A stretch of DNA of 64,000 nucleotides from Aspidapion aeneum (GCA_963576565.1 OY755040.1:82307321-82371320), one strand, 5' to 3'. Numbered from the stretch's first letter, positions 11,542 to 21,693 are shown. Notes: a model not told the origin generated them from the letters alone. Numbers and translations are program-made.

Positions 11542-12062
11542 CTCTTCCAGAAACGGTAGAGCTGCTTTGGAAGACTGATAGGAACTATGATAAAACTAAG
11601 TATAGTAAAAAATTTAAAAACACAAAAATTTTAATTTACTTTCCTCCCCTATAAATGTAAAGTTATGTAAAATTAGCATTGCCTATTTCGAGGAACACTA
11701 GAGAGCTGAGCTTTAGATAGATAGATAGAACCGAACCGAACCATGGGAAAATATAAAAAAAACCTTAAAATTCTTAATAAGGCATTGCATTTTGAATAAT
11801 ATTCCTAAGATTTTACTACTTTAAAACTTAAATATTATCCAAATCCTATAAAAAAGGAGTGAAATCATAACAAAAACATTTCATGTAAAAAAAGCCAAGT
11901 ACGCGAGAGTGGTATTCCGTTAAAAGAATTGAGATAAAAGTAAAGCCAAGTTCTCCAATACAAATTTTAAAATGAAAGATTCTCACTAGTTTGGAAATGT
12001 TTTTGTAAACTTGGCTATTACGGCTGCAAACGACTCTTAGTCACAGTGCTAAATTGAACATA
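11542..12062 (+). repeat. 141-bp array copy B, right part, plus one hairpin arm
   Basis: Resumes the array interrupted by BEL-1 (for example CCTATAAATGTAAAG near 11,648), includes (TAGA)n and (CCGAA)n at about 11,714-11,743, and then a copy of the arm-and-loop seen at 2,501-2,700. The matching right arm is missing here. Confidence 0.8.
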
Positions 12063-12203
12063 AAGATATTATAATTTTGATATGACTTACTTGGAAATTA
12101 AATAATAACGAATGTCAAAGTTGCAAATTGACAGTTGGTCTCTCCTCAGTAAACACCATATTTCCTATTTCTTTTTCAGATACCGACATGATCATTTCAT
12201 TTC

Positions 12204-12261
12204 ATGGTTATGCTCGAGCTGAATGAGGCCTAATGAGGCCGAAACGCTTCCCCGAGCTACC
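12204..12261 (+). ncRNA. hammerhead-ribozyme-like fold
   Basis: The sequence can be laid on a type I hammerhead. GCTCGAG (12,212-12,218) pairs with CCCGAGC (12,251-12,257), one mismatch, as stem I. CTGAATGA (12,219-12,226) stands for the core CTGATGA with one extra A. GGCCT/AGGCC (12,227-12,231 and 12,236-12,240) closes stem II on an AATG loop. GAAA (12,241-12,244) is intact. CGCTTC follows and ends in a TTC triplet, an allowed cleavage site, directly against stem I. The extra A may make it inactive. Such ribozymes are known in Penelope-like elements, retrozymes and insect satellites. Confidence 0.4.
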
Positions 12262-12339
12262 TTTCTTTACCTCTAATGACTTGCCCGTAAAAGTTTTTTG
12301 TTAAGACTTTTTACCACGTGAAATTCCTTCAAATTTAAA

Positions 12340-12392
12340 AAAATCCAGGGCTTAGGCTGTCTTCTGGGAGCCGAAACGCGTCCCCAAGCTAC
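12340..12392 (+). ncRNA. degenerate second copy of the hammerhead-like motif
   Basis: 132 bp downstream the block GAGCCGAAACGCGTCCCCAAGCTAC repeats the 3' half of the first motif in slightly changed form: GAAA at 12,373, CGCGTC (a GTC cleavage triplet and a self-complementary CGCG stem III), then CCCAAGC. The 5' core reads CTTA rather than CTGATGA and stem II is GGCT/AGCC. The tandem spacing suits a dimeric ribozyme repeat. Confidence 0.3.
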
Positions 12393-12439
12393 TTTACCTC
12401 TGAGGATTCGCCCGTGAAACTTTTTTGATAAAGAATGTC

Positions 12440-13318
12440 ATTTACAAATTCTGACATCACGTCAACATTTGCGCCTTGTGATTGCTGGTGGTTATTATTA
12501 TATGGTATATGGTTATCCTGTTTTAAACGGCTTAACTAATTATCACAATTTCTTTTTTATTAAATTTATTGTTACGGATAAATAATTTTTAAAAAAATTC
12601 TGTCATATCAATCATCTCATAAACATTGCAAACCCAAAAATATATAAATTAAGATAATGTATTAATTTTTTTTGCATTCCATGTATTTTGGACAATTTCC
12701 TTTTAATGTTTATCGGATCTATGTGTAGAATTTTTGACAGTAAGTAAACCATTTTTCAACAAAAATTGTATTTAGGACTTTCAAGCTATGCAACTTTTCT
12801 GAGATCACAAAACCTCAAAATGTGATTTCCAAAATAAATAACAGCAAGTTTTTCTATAATGAAAGTATAAATGTTCGGTTTTTTATATAAAGACAGTACA
12901 TTGTCACCATTAATATTTTCTTACAAACTTTCGCAACCTTTTAAAGTTGTAATATTTCCTAAAGTGTCCCTAAATAAAAGTAAAACGTTGTTACCTTATA
13001 TTTAATATTTAAATTTAGTTAGATAAAGCTATTGTTGCTTATAGACGCCATACGTTATCACCTTAATAAAACCGGCAACAGTGCCTGAGGTGGCAGGAAA
13101 TAGCACATATCCAAAGGTTGTATATCGGTCTGAGGTCCGAACGTATTCCACGTATTTATCAAATATTTGAAAAAAAATTATTTACCCCTCCTTTGAAATT
13201 CTGGTAAAGGAACTTCCCCTCATGTCATATATGTACCTATATATGGTCTAACACCACTAGAAACAGGTGAGGTCAGGTCGTCATATCCTTAACGCCGAGG
13301 TGACAACGCCGAGTGCAT

Positions 13319-13363
<45 letters not shown>

Positions 13364-14094
13364 TATATATATATATATATATATAAATATTTATGTTATA
13401 ACATATTAACCTAATTAAAAATAAAAATCTGGTATTTGCAATTGAATTTCATATTACCATTAATTAAAATTAGAGCAAAGTTTTAATTTATCCTATAAAG
13501 AAAATTTCAAGCCATGCTTGATAAACAAAAATTTTTTTTAAGGTTATGTTATAACATAATTAAAATACCTTGTTTCTCGACAAAAATCTCGGACAGAAAA
13601 AGGACGATTTTTGTAAAATTCCTCTCAATCTCCCAAACTGCATAGCAATCACTGACCAATCAGATTCCATAAAACCCCAAAATCTTAATTCTTCATAAAA
13701 TCAATAGTCACTTTATTTAAATTACAAAAAACTTATGTTTATTGTTTTATAGGTAAACAAATTAGTAAACAATCTCAGAGTCTTTGCAAAACAAAGCTTT
13801 TTAGGTTAAAATACAACACAGCCTATTACGCAATGTGTGTCGTACTAGTTGAACAACCAGAAAATTCTTTCTATCCCTGTTTCACCCGAATGACAAAAAA
13901 AGACAGACAACTCACTCGATCCTATTCTGAAACTGAAACTAATTCAAAATGAACCTCTTCCCCAGCAGTTAGTTCTCTGCATAAAATCAATAATCTTGAG
14001 CTTAACCCGACTACAGAGAGGTAGCGTGCAAATCATTTACAAGATATTCTAATTAAACTCTTTCACGTAAGATGTCGCTAGAGGTTATTTTTTA
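12440..14094. other. non-coding; second long (AT)n run
   Basis: No gene seen. An (AT)n microsatellite lies at about 13,319-13,385, preceded by CGAGGTGACAACG, a motif shared with 200-225. The self-complementary ATGTTATAACAT occurs at about 13,392 and a close copy near 13,543. The last few hundred bases may be the 5' end of LINE-A, whose start I cannot place. Confidence 0.5.
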
Positions 14095-15010
14095 ATGCAA
14101 ATATTAATTCAGTTAGTAAAAACGCGTTACGGAAAAAAAATTAATTTTATTCGTAACAATATGCAGGCGAGGACAAGACAGATTGAAGAGAATAAGGTAG
14201 TACATGGGACTTTGGTGGATGCACTTAGAATTATGGAAGCAGATAATAATATTTATAAAGCAGAGCTGGATAAAATAAGACCCAATTCCGGCAAACCAGA
14301 GAAAATTAAAGAAAAAAGAAACGAAGTTGTAATGAATGACAAAAACATTACGCGACTGAACAACAGGAAGACTGTGGAGAATAAGAAAAAACTGGTCATA
14401 CTGACTGATGACATAGGAAGGTTATATATAATGCTTTAGATAAACTTATAGGAGATGTATTCTCCATTTACTAACAAAACCATATGTAAAAATTAGGGAC
14501 CTGGTCCATGAGTGTGATAGTTTAATTAGAGATTTAGGACCTCATGATTATGTAATATTCTGGGCAGGAATTAATGACATTGATTTTAGACTTAATGACA
14601 TTACATTACTTGCGAACAAATGCTGTAAAACAAATTTAATCATGTGCAATCTCCCAACAAAAATTAACAATTTAAGCAGAAGAAATCAAAATATTGTTAG
14701 TATAAATAGCAGGCTACAATCAACTACAAATAAACTGAAACTATTTTCCAATAACATTGATTTTCTCGATACTTCTGCGCTATTAAATAGAAAAGGGTTG
14801 TTCAAAGTACCAAACTTTATAAGGGCCTGTATACAAAACTTTGGAAAAATTAATCAGACGAATTTAAAATTAATTTCATGTTCAACAGGAACACAGATTA
14901 GTTACGGCAACGGTTATGTAGAGAACGGTAGTCTTAATGATAATGACTCATCGACCTTGAACAAAACAGATTTTTTAGCAGAGGGTCAACCTGTTGTGAT
15001 AGTAGATTAA
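14095..15010 (+). pseudogene. LINE-A ORF1, SGNH-hydrolase-like (frameshifted)
   Basis: Two open stretches, 14,095-14,439 and 14,642-15,010, with a broken join. The first has a charged, probably coiled-coil N-terminus and ends in VILTDDIGRL, which sits where SGNH hydrolases have block I (GDS-like). The unjoined middle reads YVIFWAGINDIDF near 14,550, matching block III (GxND). The second continues with RRNQNIVSINSRL and NIDFLDTSALL. Esterase-like ORF1 proteins are known from CR1 and related LINEs and may act in RNA or membrane binding. The block I serine is Asp here, so enzyme activity is doubtful. An alternative is a chance resemblance, but the order of motifs argues against it. Confidence 0.6.
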
Positions 15011-15060
15011 CTTCTGGGTCACAGGGGGTTGCAGCTTCTGAGGATGATTCTTGTGGTCTG

Positions 15061-15536
15061 TTGTACGTAAACTCTGGGGGTATCACGACAAACTTTGACC
15101 TAATACACAGCTTAGTAGTAGAAAAACATCCAAAAATTATTTGCATTTCAGAAACACATCTAACTGGAGAAATATCTGATACAGAAGTTAGTATCGTTGA
15201 CTATGAGTGTATAAGAACGAACAGTGAAAGCAGGCATACTGGAGGTGTACAAATGTATGTTAAAGATTGTTTTAAGATAAGTAGAGTGGAAAGAATTTCA
15301 TTTGAAAAAAATTATTGGTTCTTAGGTGTTGAAATTAATATATATGGTAAGATTCTAATTTTGGTGTGCTTGTATCATTCTCCAAACTCTAGTCACAAAG
15401 TCTTTCTGGACTTTTTTGAAACATGGTGTAGTAATATTGTATGTGATAATAATAAATGCACTGTAGTATTGGATTGGGAGATTTTAACATTGATATGCTT
15501 AAGAGCGACACATATCTATCTAGGAATGGAAGAAAA
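15061..15536 (+). pseudogene. LINE-A ORF2 endonuclease, N-terminal half
   Basis: An apurinic-like endonuclease of the exo_endo_phos family that nicks target DNA to prime reverse transcription. Catalytic signatures: Asn in LLYVNSGGI at the start, Glu in CISETHL, and the Asp motif GDFNIDM at 15,477. The last one is out of frame with the preceding sequence by a small insertion near 15,470. The domain is cut at 15,536 by LINE-B and resumes at 19,131. The frame on either side of LINE-B differs by one base. Confidence 0.8.
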
Positions 15537-15544
15537 GTTAAGTA
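15537..15544 (+). repeat. target site duplicate of LINE-B, left
   Basis: GTTAAGTA, repeated at 19,130-19,137 immediately after the (CTAAA)n tail. Confidence 0.7.
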
Positions 15545-16098
15545 GCTTAGAAATTAATACCCTTGAAAATCAAAGTAACCCCGAAATGTTGCGTCCCAAA
15601 ACTAACTATGCATTAGAAGATAATAATAATAGTGGGTCAGATAAACAAGCTGATATTGGCTATAATGATTTTATACAAGAAATGAATGAAAGGAAAACTC
15701 GTGAAAGAAATGTTATGTTATACAATGTACCAGAATCCAAAAAACAGTTAGTTCAAGATAAGATAAACGATGATAAAAAGCTTATTATTGACTTATTACA
15801 TCCAGTTTTTGATGTGTCTACCAAAATAGTTAAGGTATTGAGAGTTGGGAAACCTGGCGATAAAGTCAGACCCTTGAAAATCATAATGGATAACAAACAA
15901 ACAGCCATTGAAATTATTAAAAATAAAAAGAAGAATACTAATCCCAATATTAGCATTACTTCTGACCTAACACTGGCACAAAGAAAACATTTAAAACAAC
16001 TTAGAGAGGAACTTGCCACAAAAAAAGAAAATGGAGAAAATGTTACCATCAAATACATAAAAGGGAACCCCAGAATTGTCAAGGAAAAAAACCAGTAA
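15545..16098 (+). CDS. LINE-B ORF1, C-terminal part
   Basis: Open in frame across the junction from LINE-A and ending at TAA 16,096-16,098. The visible part begins with a leucine/acidic stretch (SSLEINTLENQ) that looks like the end of a coiled coil, then TRERNVMLYNVPES, an RRM-like region with KVLRVGKPGDKVRPLKI, and a basic tail. This is the layout of LINE ORF1 RNA-binding proteins, which coat the element RNA. The N-terminus is lost to 5' truncation. The last codons contain the heptamer A AAA AAC in the reading frame, just before the stop, and ORF2 lies in the -1 frame. Confidence 0.8.
16086..16092 (+). promoter_or_regulatory. candidate -1 frameshift site A AAA AAC
   Basis: The heptamer is phased X XXY YYZ with ORF1 (codons AAA at 16,087 and AAC at 16,090) and is followed by TAA at 16,096. 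Slipping back one base leads into the ORF2 frame, which is open from 16,005 onward and has no ATG until 16,167. That ATG lies after the endonuclease Asn (FYHNVGG). No downstream stem-loop or pseudoknot was worked out, and a sequencing indel remains possible. Confidence 0.4.
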
Positions 16099-18947
16099 AA
16101 ACGGGTAACACTAAAAGAGATAATGAGTCAAAGGAAATTCTAATATTCTATCATAACGTAGGTGGCATGAGAACTAAATTAAAGCACTTTAAAGAGTGGA
16201 CATTAGCTTGTACACATGATATAATTTTACTATGTGAAACTTGGTTAAATTCAGATTTTTCTGACTCTGAGTTGGGGTTTTCAAATTTTAATATATATAG
16301 AAGTGACCGGGAAAATATAGTTAATAACCACGCAAAACTCGGAGGAGGAACTCTGATTGCTGTTAGAAATAATCTAGTGTCGAAAAGAATACCATGTGAT
16401 GACTTGTTGTTGAATCAAGTGTTTATACTTGTCACTTACAATCATGAACAATACCTTATTGGATGCTGTTACATACCTCCTGGGTCAAATTTGAATATTT
16501 ATGAAACGTATTGCTCATCTGTGGAAGAAATAAAATGTCGCTATCCAAATGCGAAGCTGATTTTAACTGGCGATTATAATATTCCTGATGCCAGATGGAG
16601 AAATGACGAACATGGTGTTATAGCGGTATGTCCTAGTGGATCTCCCGGCGAAATTATGGGTAATTGCTTTGGCTATCTTGGTATGTACCAAAAAAACTTA
16701 ATTCCTAATAATTTAAACAGATTTTTGGACTTGGTATTTACAAGTGTTGACATGTTGCTTGTGGGCAGAGCTGTGGATCCTATTGATTCAAGCACCGCGT
16801 ATCATATACCTCTAGATATTTCATTTAAGATAAAATGTACAAATTTTGTTAAATATGAAGAGTACTACTATGATTATAAAAACGCAGATTATTTTTCTAT
16901 AAACAATTACATAGCAAGTGTCAATTGGGATTCACTTTTTGAATATGATATTGATGAGGCAGTTCAAATATTTTACGACGTTATCTATACTGCTATTAAT
17001 CAGTTTGTGCCTCTCAAAAAATTTAAATCTTCGTCATTTCCTAAATGGTTTAGTCCCGAATTGAAACGACTTGTTAGTAAAAAAAAGTTGGCTCATATCA
17101 ATTATAAAGAGTCGAAATCAATTGAGGACTATATGGTTTTTTCTCGGTTACGGAGTGAATGTAAACAGCTTACAGCTTTGTGTCATGATTCATATATTGG
17201 CAGAGTTGAGCAAAATATAAATAATAATCCTAGATCTTTTTGGAAATTTTGTAATGATCAAAGAAAAGTTCACTCACTGCCAATATCAATGTTTTTGGGT
17301 GATAGAAATAGTGGTAGTCTTCATGAAACTGTAGATCTTTTTTCAGAGCATTTCTCTACTGTTTACAAAAGTGACAATAACGCCAATCTTCCCCATTATA
17401 ATTTCGAAAAAACTGTTGATGTGAACCCATTAGTTTTGTCATATTCTGATATTATAAATCGAATTAATGATCTACCCGTTAAATTTTCATCAGGTCCAGA
17501 TGGAATACCATCTCATTTTTTAATTAACTCTGTCTTTACTTTGGCGGTACCCTTGAAATTTTTATTTAACAGATCGTTAGGGTCTGGTAAATACCCAATT
17601 TTTTGGAAAAATAGTTATTTAAAACCAATTTTTAAAAATGGAAATAGGGAAAACATTGAAAATTACCGTGCAGTGTGTACTCAGTCAGAAATCCCTAAAC
17701 TACTTGATTTCTTAACTACAAAGCATTTATCGTGGGCCTGCAAATCAATAATAATTTCACAACAACACGGGTTTACATCTCAAAGATCAACAGTTACTAA
17801 CTTGGGAGTGTATCAAAAACGCATTATCTCGGCTTTTGAGAATCAGCTGCAGGTTGACTCTATCTATACTGACTTTTCCAAAGCTGTTGATAGAGTCAAC
17901 TTGCGGTTGCTTCTACATAAGTTAACTGCACTGGGTTTTTCAGATTCCTGGATATCATGGCTTCATAGTTATTTAACCGACCGAAAGATGAGTGTTAGGA
18001 TCTACAGTTCTTTGTCTCAGGTTATCGATGTACCATCTGGTGTCCCCCAGGGCTCTCATTCTGGACCCCTTCTGTTTAATTTATTTATTAATGATGTTAT
18101 TCAAGTTATAGAGCATGCTGAAGCACTAAATTTTGCTGATGACTTTAAGTTATATAAAATAATTTGTTCGGATCTTGACATATATAATCTACAACTTGAT
18201 TTGGATAATTTTTATTATTGGTGTTCTATTAATGATTTAGATTTAAATGTGAATAAATGTTACTGTATTTCATTTTCTTGGAAAAATAACACAGTTCTTA
18301 ATTTGTATACCTTAGGAAACCAAGTAATTGAAAGAAAAGATGAAATTAAAGATCTAGGAATATTGGTTGACAGCAAATTAACGTTTAGGGCTCACATTTC
18401 AGGTGTCGTTTCAAAGGGATTTAAAATGTTGGGGTTTATTACAAGATTGTCTAAAGATTTTAATTATATGACTTTTAAAGTATTATACTGCTCATTGGTT
18501 AGATCTATCTTGGAGTACGCCTCATTCATTTGGAATCATCATTATAATGCTTATATAGAAAGCCTAGAAAGGGTACAGAATAAATTTTTAAGAACTTGTG
18601 CATACAAAATGAACCTCATTAGGGGCGAATATGAGTATGGCTGCATAAAAAAAACTTTAAATATACAGTCTCTCCAGAATCGTAGGATAATAATTGATTT
18701 ATGCTTTATAAGTAAATTGATAAAAGGTGAGATCGACTGTTCAACTTTACTTGATTGTGTAGGCTTAAATGCTGCTCGCCATACTCGGGTTAGTAACCTG
18801 TTTCATATTGAATATCATGGAACAAACTATGCATATCATAACCCCATTAGTAGATCTCTTCGGTTGGCAAATAATCTCTCAGGACAGGTTGATATTTTTA
18901 ACAATTCTATCAGTGTGATAAAAAATCGTCTTAATTCATGTTTGTAA
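16092..18947 (+). CDS. LINE-B ORF2: endonuclease and reverse transcriptase, intact frame
   Basis: Continuous frame, 926 codons from the first in-frame ATG at 16,167 plus about 25 codons upstream from the possible frameshift site. The endonuclease starts before the ATG at FYHNVGGM (catalytic Asn), then Glu in LLCETWL, Asp in TGDYNIPDARW. Where most relatives have SDH, this copy reads AYHIPLD, so the Asp partner of the catalytic His is Tyr. The reverse transcriptase has YTDFSKAVDRV (motif A; usually AFDRV), SGVPQGSHSGPLLF (motif B) and FADDFKLY (motif C). A C-terminal domain runs to 18,947. It nicks target DNA and copies the element RNA there. No zinc knuckle seen. Confidence 0.9.
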   Translation, partial: PVKTGNTKRDNESKEILIFYHNVGGMRTKLKHFKEWTLACTHDIILLCETWLNSDFSDSELGFSNFNIYRSDRENIVNNHAKLGGGTLIAVRNNLVSKRIPCDDLLLNQVFILVTYNHEQYLIGCCYIPPGSNLNIYETYCSSVEEIKCRYPNAKLILTGDYNIPDARWRNDEHGVIAVCPSGSPGEIMGNCFGYLGMYQKNLIPNNLNRFLDLVFTSVDMLLVGRAVDPIDSSTAYHIPLDISFKIKCTNFVKYEEYYYDYKNADYFSINNYIASVNWDSLFEYDIDEAVQIFYDVIYTAINQFVPLKKFKSSSFPKWFSPELKRLVSKKKLAHINYKESKSIEDYMVFSRLRSECKQLTALCHDSYIGRVEQNINNNPRSFWKFCNDQRKVHSLPISMFLGDRNSGSLHETVDLFSEHFSTVYKSDNNANLPHYNFEKTVDVNPLVLSYSDIINRINDLPVKFSSGPDGIPSHFLINSVFTLAVPLKFLFNRSLGSGKYPIFWKNSYLKPIFKNGNRENIENYRAVCTQSEIPKLLDFLTTKHLSWACKSIIISQQHGFTSQRSTVTNLGVYQKRIISAFENQLQVDSIYTDFSKAVDRVNLRLLLHKLTALGFSDSWISWLHSYLTDRKMSVRIYSSLSQVIDVPSGVPQGSHSGPLLFNLFINDVIQVIEHAEALNFADDFKLYKIICSDLDIYNLQLDLDNFYYWCSINDLDLNVNKCYCISFSWKNNTVLNLYTLGNQVIERKDEIKDLGILVDSKLTFRAHISGVVSKGFKMLGFITRLSKDFNYMTFKVLYCSLVRSILEYASFIWNHHYNAYIESLERVQNKFLRTCAYKMNLIRGEYEYGCIKKTLNIQSLQNRRIIIDLCFISKLIKGEIDCSTLLDCVGLNAARHTRVSNLFHIEYHGTNYAYHNPISRSLRLANNLSGQVDIFNNSISVIKNRLNSCL

Positions 18948-19073
18948 AATGTTTAACAGTGAATGTTTATTTTTAATTACCTAAGTGTTTTTTATATGTT
19001 TAGGGACTCTAGTGAATTTTTTAGGTTATTTTAAGTATTTTGTAATTCAAAATTGTAAAATGGTGCTATCCGT

Positions 19074-19079
19074 TTAATA

Positions 19080-19110
<31 letters not shown>

Positions 19111-19129
19111 CTAAACTAAACTAAACTAG
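19074..19129 (+). repeat. LINE-B (CTAAA)n 3' tail
   Basis: About nine copies of the pentamer CTAAA directly at the 3' end. This is a LINE tail grown by the reverse transcriptase; it differs by one base from the insect telomeric CCTAA but is internal to LINE-A. Confidence 0.9.
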
Positions 19130-19582
19130 GTTAAGTAAAGTTATTGATGATATAGTAAATGAAATCACGAGCCCGTCTTTAAACGGAGGGACGATAATTG
19201 ACTTAGTAATAACCAACCACAAAATACAAAAGCAAAAGTCTGTGCTACACAAAAAACAGGTGGTCATTACCCAATAAACATAGATATAGTAATGATAAAT
19301 AAAGTTAAAACTATGCCACTCTATATTCACACTAGAGGGAAGGATATTAATTACGAGTTGATAAGAAATTATTTGTCTTGTGTGGATTGGAATTGCAGTT
19401 TTAGTATTCGAGATGTAAATGTTAAATGTGAGTTCTTTGTTAGTGTACTTGTAGAAGCGTTGAATGTCATTGCTTCTCTTAAAGCAATAAAAATACAGCC
19501 AAGATTCAAGCCCTGGTGGAACGAAAGGGTAAAGAATGCAGTAAAAGAGAGGGCGAAAGTTATAAACGTCATAAGAATATAA
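19130..19582 (+). pseudogene. LINE-A endonuclease end and linker
   Basis: After the target duplicate the LINE-A reading resumes: LSKVIDDIV, then GTIIDLVITN (about 19,190), the conserved endonuclease C-terminal motif of this class, then from 19,292 a linker ending in FKPWWNERVKNAVKER, typical of the join to the reverse transcriptase. Frames change within the stretch. Between 19,583 and 19,813 the reading is broken but residues such as KKMWATLKELLP can be recovered. Confidence 0.75.
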
Positions 19583-19813
19583 AAACAGAAGAGACCAACC
19601 GAATTTATAAAAAAGAAATAAAGTAGTGAAAATAATTCGAGAGGAAAATAATAATTTTTTTGAGCTTAAAGTTGATCATTGATTGATGTAAAAATGACTC
19701 TAAAAAATGTGGGCAACTTTAAAAGAACTTCTTCCAGAAAATAAGAAAAAGCAAAAAATCAATGAGATTGATTTTTCCGGTCTCTTCTACCAGAAAAGCT
19801 AAATTCTTTTTAT

Positions 19814-20923
19814 GTGAGTAGCATTGAAGAAATCATTGAAACTATTGACAAAGAAGAGATCATGTTAAACCCTACAAGTATCCAAGAATCCGAAAATATA
19901 TTTTCTGACTTCCAGATGATTGATTCTGAAATTTTGAAAAATGCTGTATCTTCCTTAAAAAATAAAAATAGCCCGGATGATCTCAACGCTAATTTTTTTA
20001 AAAACGTTTATCCTGACATTGAAGCGCCATTAATAAATCTAATCACTTCCTCTTTGGAACAGGGTATCGTTCCGGATATTTTGAAATTATCAACGATTGT
20101 ACCTGTGGAAAAAAAGAAAAACTCTATTGAGGCACAGAATTTCCGCCCAATCAACACTTTGCCCATTCTTGAAAAGATCATTGAAAAGGTTGTATACAAG
20201 CAGTTCCTAGATTACTTCGAACAGTCTAATTTTGTCACTGAACGCCAATCTGGATTTCGGAAAGGCCACAGTTGTGAGACAGCAATCCAGTATGTCCTGG
20301 ATGACTGGAAGAATGGTTTCGACAGTGACAAAAGTATAACTGCGGTATTCTTGGATCTACAAAGAGCCTTCGAAACTATTGATCGAAATAGACTCCTACA
20401 GAAACTTGAGAAAATGGGTGTATCTGGAAGGGTGTTGGACTGGACTTGGTATTGGACTAAAAGTTATTTGTCGGGAAGAGAACAGCGAGTAAAAATGAAT
20501 GGAATATTATCTAAAAATATAAAAAGTGATCTAGGAATCCCTCAAGGCAGTGTATTGGGACCTCTTTTCTTTATTTTGTACAACAATGATATTGTTAAAG
20601 TTGTTGATGATGATGATGATAGTCTGGAAATACATTTACTAGCTGATGATACTCTTCTATATGGATGCTCTGAAAGTATTTTAATTTTAATGGAACAAAT
20701 TAATAGTGTATTGCCATCCATTGATCACTACTGCTGTGAAAATCTTCTCAAAATTAATAAAAGCAAAACAAAATTCATGCTGATCGCCAAGGAAAACATT
20801 AAACGGGATTTTATGCTTACTCGATCCAGCTTAAGCATAAAAAATGATGTACTAGAGCATGTTACAAAAATGAAATACTTGGGAGTGATCATTGACGATA
20901 AACTCTGTTTTAAGAAACATTGA
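19814..20923 (+). pseudogene. LINE-A reverse transcriptase
   Basis: The largest open part of LINE-A, 369 codons; the true protein started far upstream. Motifs: NFRPINTLP, AVFLDLQRAFETID (motif A Asp), GIPQGSVLGPLFFILY (motif B), LLADDTLLYG (motif C). A run of five Asp follows GIPQ by about 30 residues. The frame ends in TGA at 20,921-20,923 in the middle of a conserved region (YLGVIIDDKL...), so the stop is a mutation. No ATG-start claim is made. Confidence 0.9.
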
Positions 20924-20926
20924 GTA

Positions 20927-21468
20927 GTGTCCAAAATTAATTACGGAATTAATCATTTGAGCAGATGTTCTCAAAGTTTGTCTAAATGGTCAAAACTATT
21001 GGTTTTTAACACGTTGGTACTTCCCCACTTTACATATTTATATCTGTTGCAGGAAAATGATCTGAATCACCTTCAGAAGTTGCAAAACCGCGCAATGAGG
21101 TTAATACTATCGTGTGATAGTAACCCATAAGAGATATGTTAAAACAACTACAGTGGTTGCCAATTAAAGAGTTTCTCAGGTTTAATGTCTTAATTTTTAT
21201 TTTCAAAATAAAACTTGGAAATGCACCCCTCTATTTAACAAACAAATTATACCGTAATAATACAGTACATGGACACAATACCAGACAGAATAATAATTTC
21301 TACATACCACGAAGAAACAGAAAATCGGCAACGAATTCAGTTTTTTTCAAGGGTCTAGATGACTTCAACAAATTGCCTAATTATATTAAATGTTGCTTGA
21401 CATTAACAACGTTTAAAAAAAAACTTAAAATGTTCTTATTAAAAGATTGCTCTTTATATGAAGAATAA
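20927..21468 (+). pseudogene. LINE-A ORF2 C-terminal domain
   Basis: Two frames (20,927-21,129 and 21,136-21,468) continue after the nonsense codon. LQKLQNRAMRLIL is the common motif behind the reverse transcriptase in CR1/Jockey-type elements; FFKGLDDFNKLPNYIK is the usual end (compare YFDEWNALPTEV in LINE-C). 220 bp of A/T-rich 3' sequence follow. Confidence 0.85.
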
Positions 21469-21693
21469 ATTAGGAAAATGAATCGACTGTCTATTCTATT
21501 TTATATTTTGGTTGTGTTAGATGTTTATTGTGTTTATGTCTATTTATTTTTGTTGTGTTGAATTTTAATATTATCTCTAAATCTTTTTATTTTTTTTAAA
21601 TTCATTATTGTATTTTATACCACTTATCAAATGTATTGAAATTTTGTAACTAGCAGGTTTTTTGCTAAATAAAGGATTAATAATAATGACTTG

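Larger units (their letters stand above)
15545..19129 (+). mobile_element. LINE-B: CR1/Jockey-like LINE, 5'-truncated in ORF1, nested in LINE-A
   Basis: A 3,585-bp insertion starting inside an ORF1 and ending in a (CTAAA)n tail, bordered by GTTAAGTA duplicates. 5' truncation, simple-repeat tail and short duplication are the normal signs of target-primed reverse transcription. ORF2 is open over 926 codons with no break, in contrast to the host LINE-A. It is therefore the younger of the two. Assignment to CR1/Jockey is from the look of the endonuclease and reverse transcriptase (FADD, GVPQGSHSGPLLF); the clade was not computed. Confidence 0.88.
14095..21691 (+). mobile_element. LINE-A: CR1/Jockey-like non-LTR retrotransposon, split by LINE-B
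   Basis: Two parts, 14,095-15,544 and 19,130-21,691, form one element about 4 kb long. The first carries an ORF1 with esterase-like motifs and the N-terminal half of an endonuclease; the second carries the endonuclease end, reverse transcriptase and C-terminal domain, ending in an A/T-rich 3' region and a short TAA tail near 21,680-21,690. LINE-B lies between them, flanked by GTTAAGTA on both sides (15,537-15,544 and 19,130-19,137). Several frameshifts and at least one nonsense codon make it inactive. The 5' end is uncertain. Confidence 0.85.

Noticed and set aside
19074..19129. (CTAAA)n as telomeric repeat
   Set aside because: It is located exactly at the 3' end of LINE-B and followed by the target duplicate, so it is the LINE tail.
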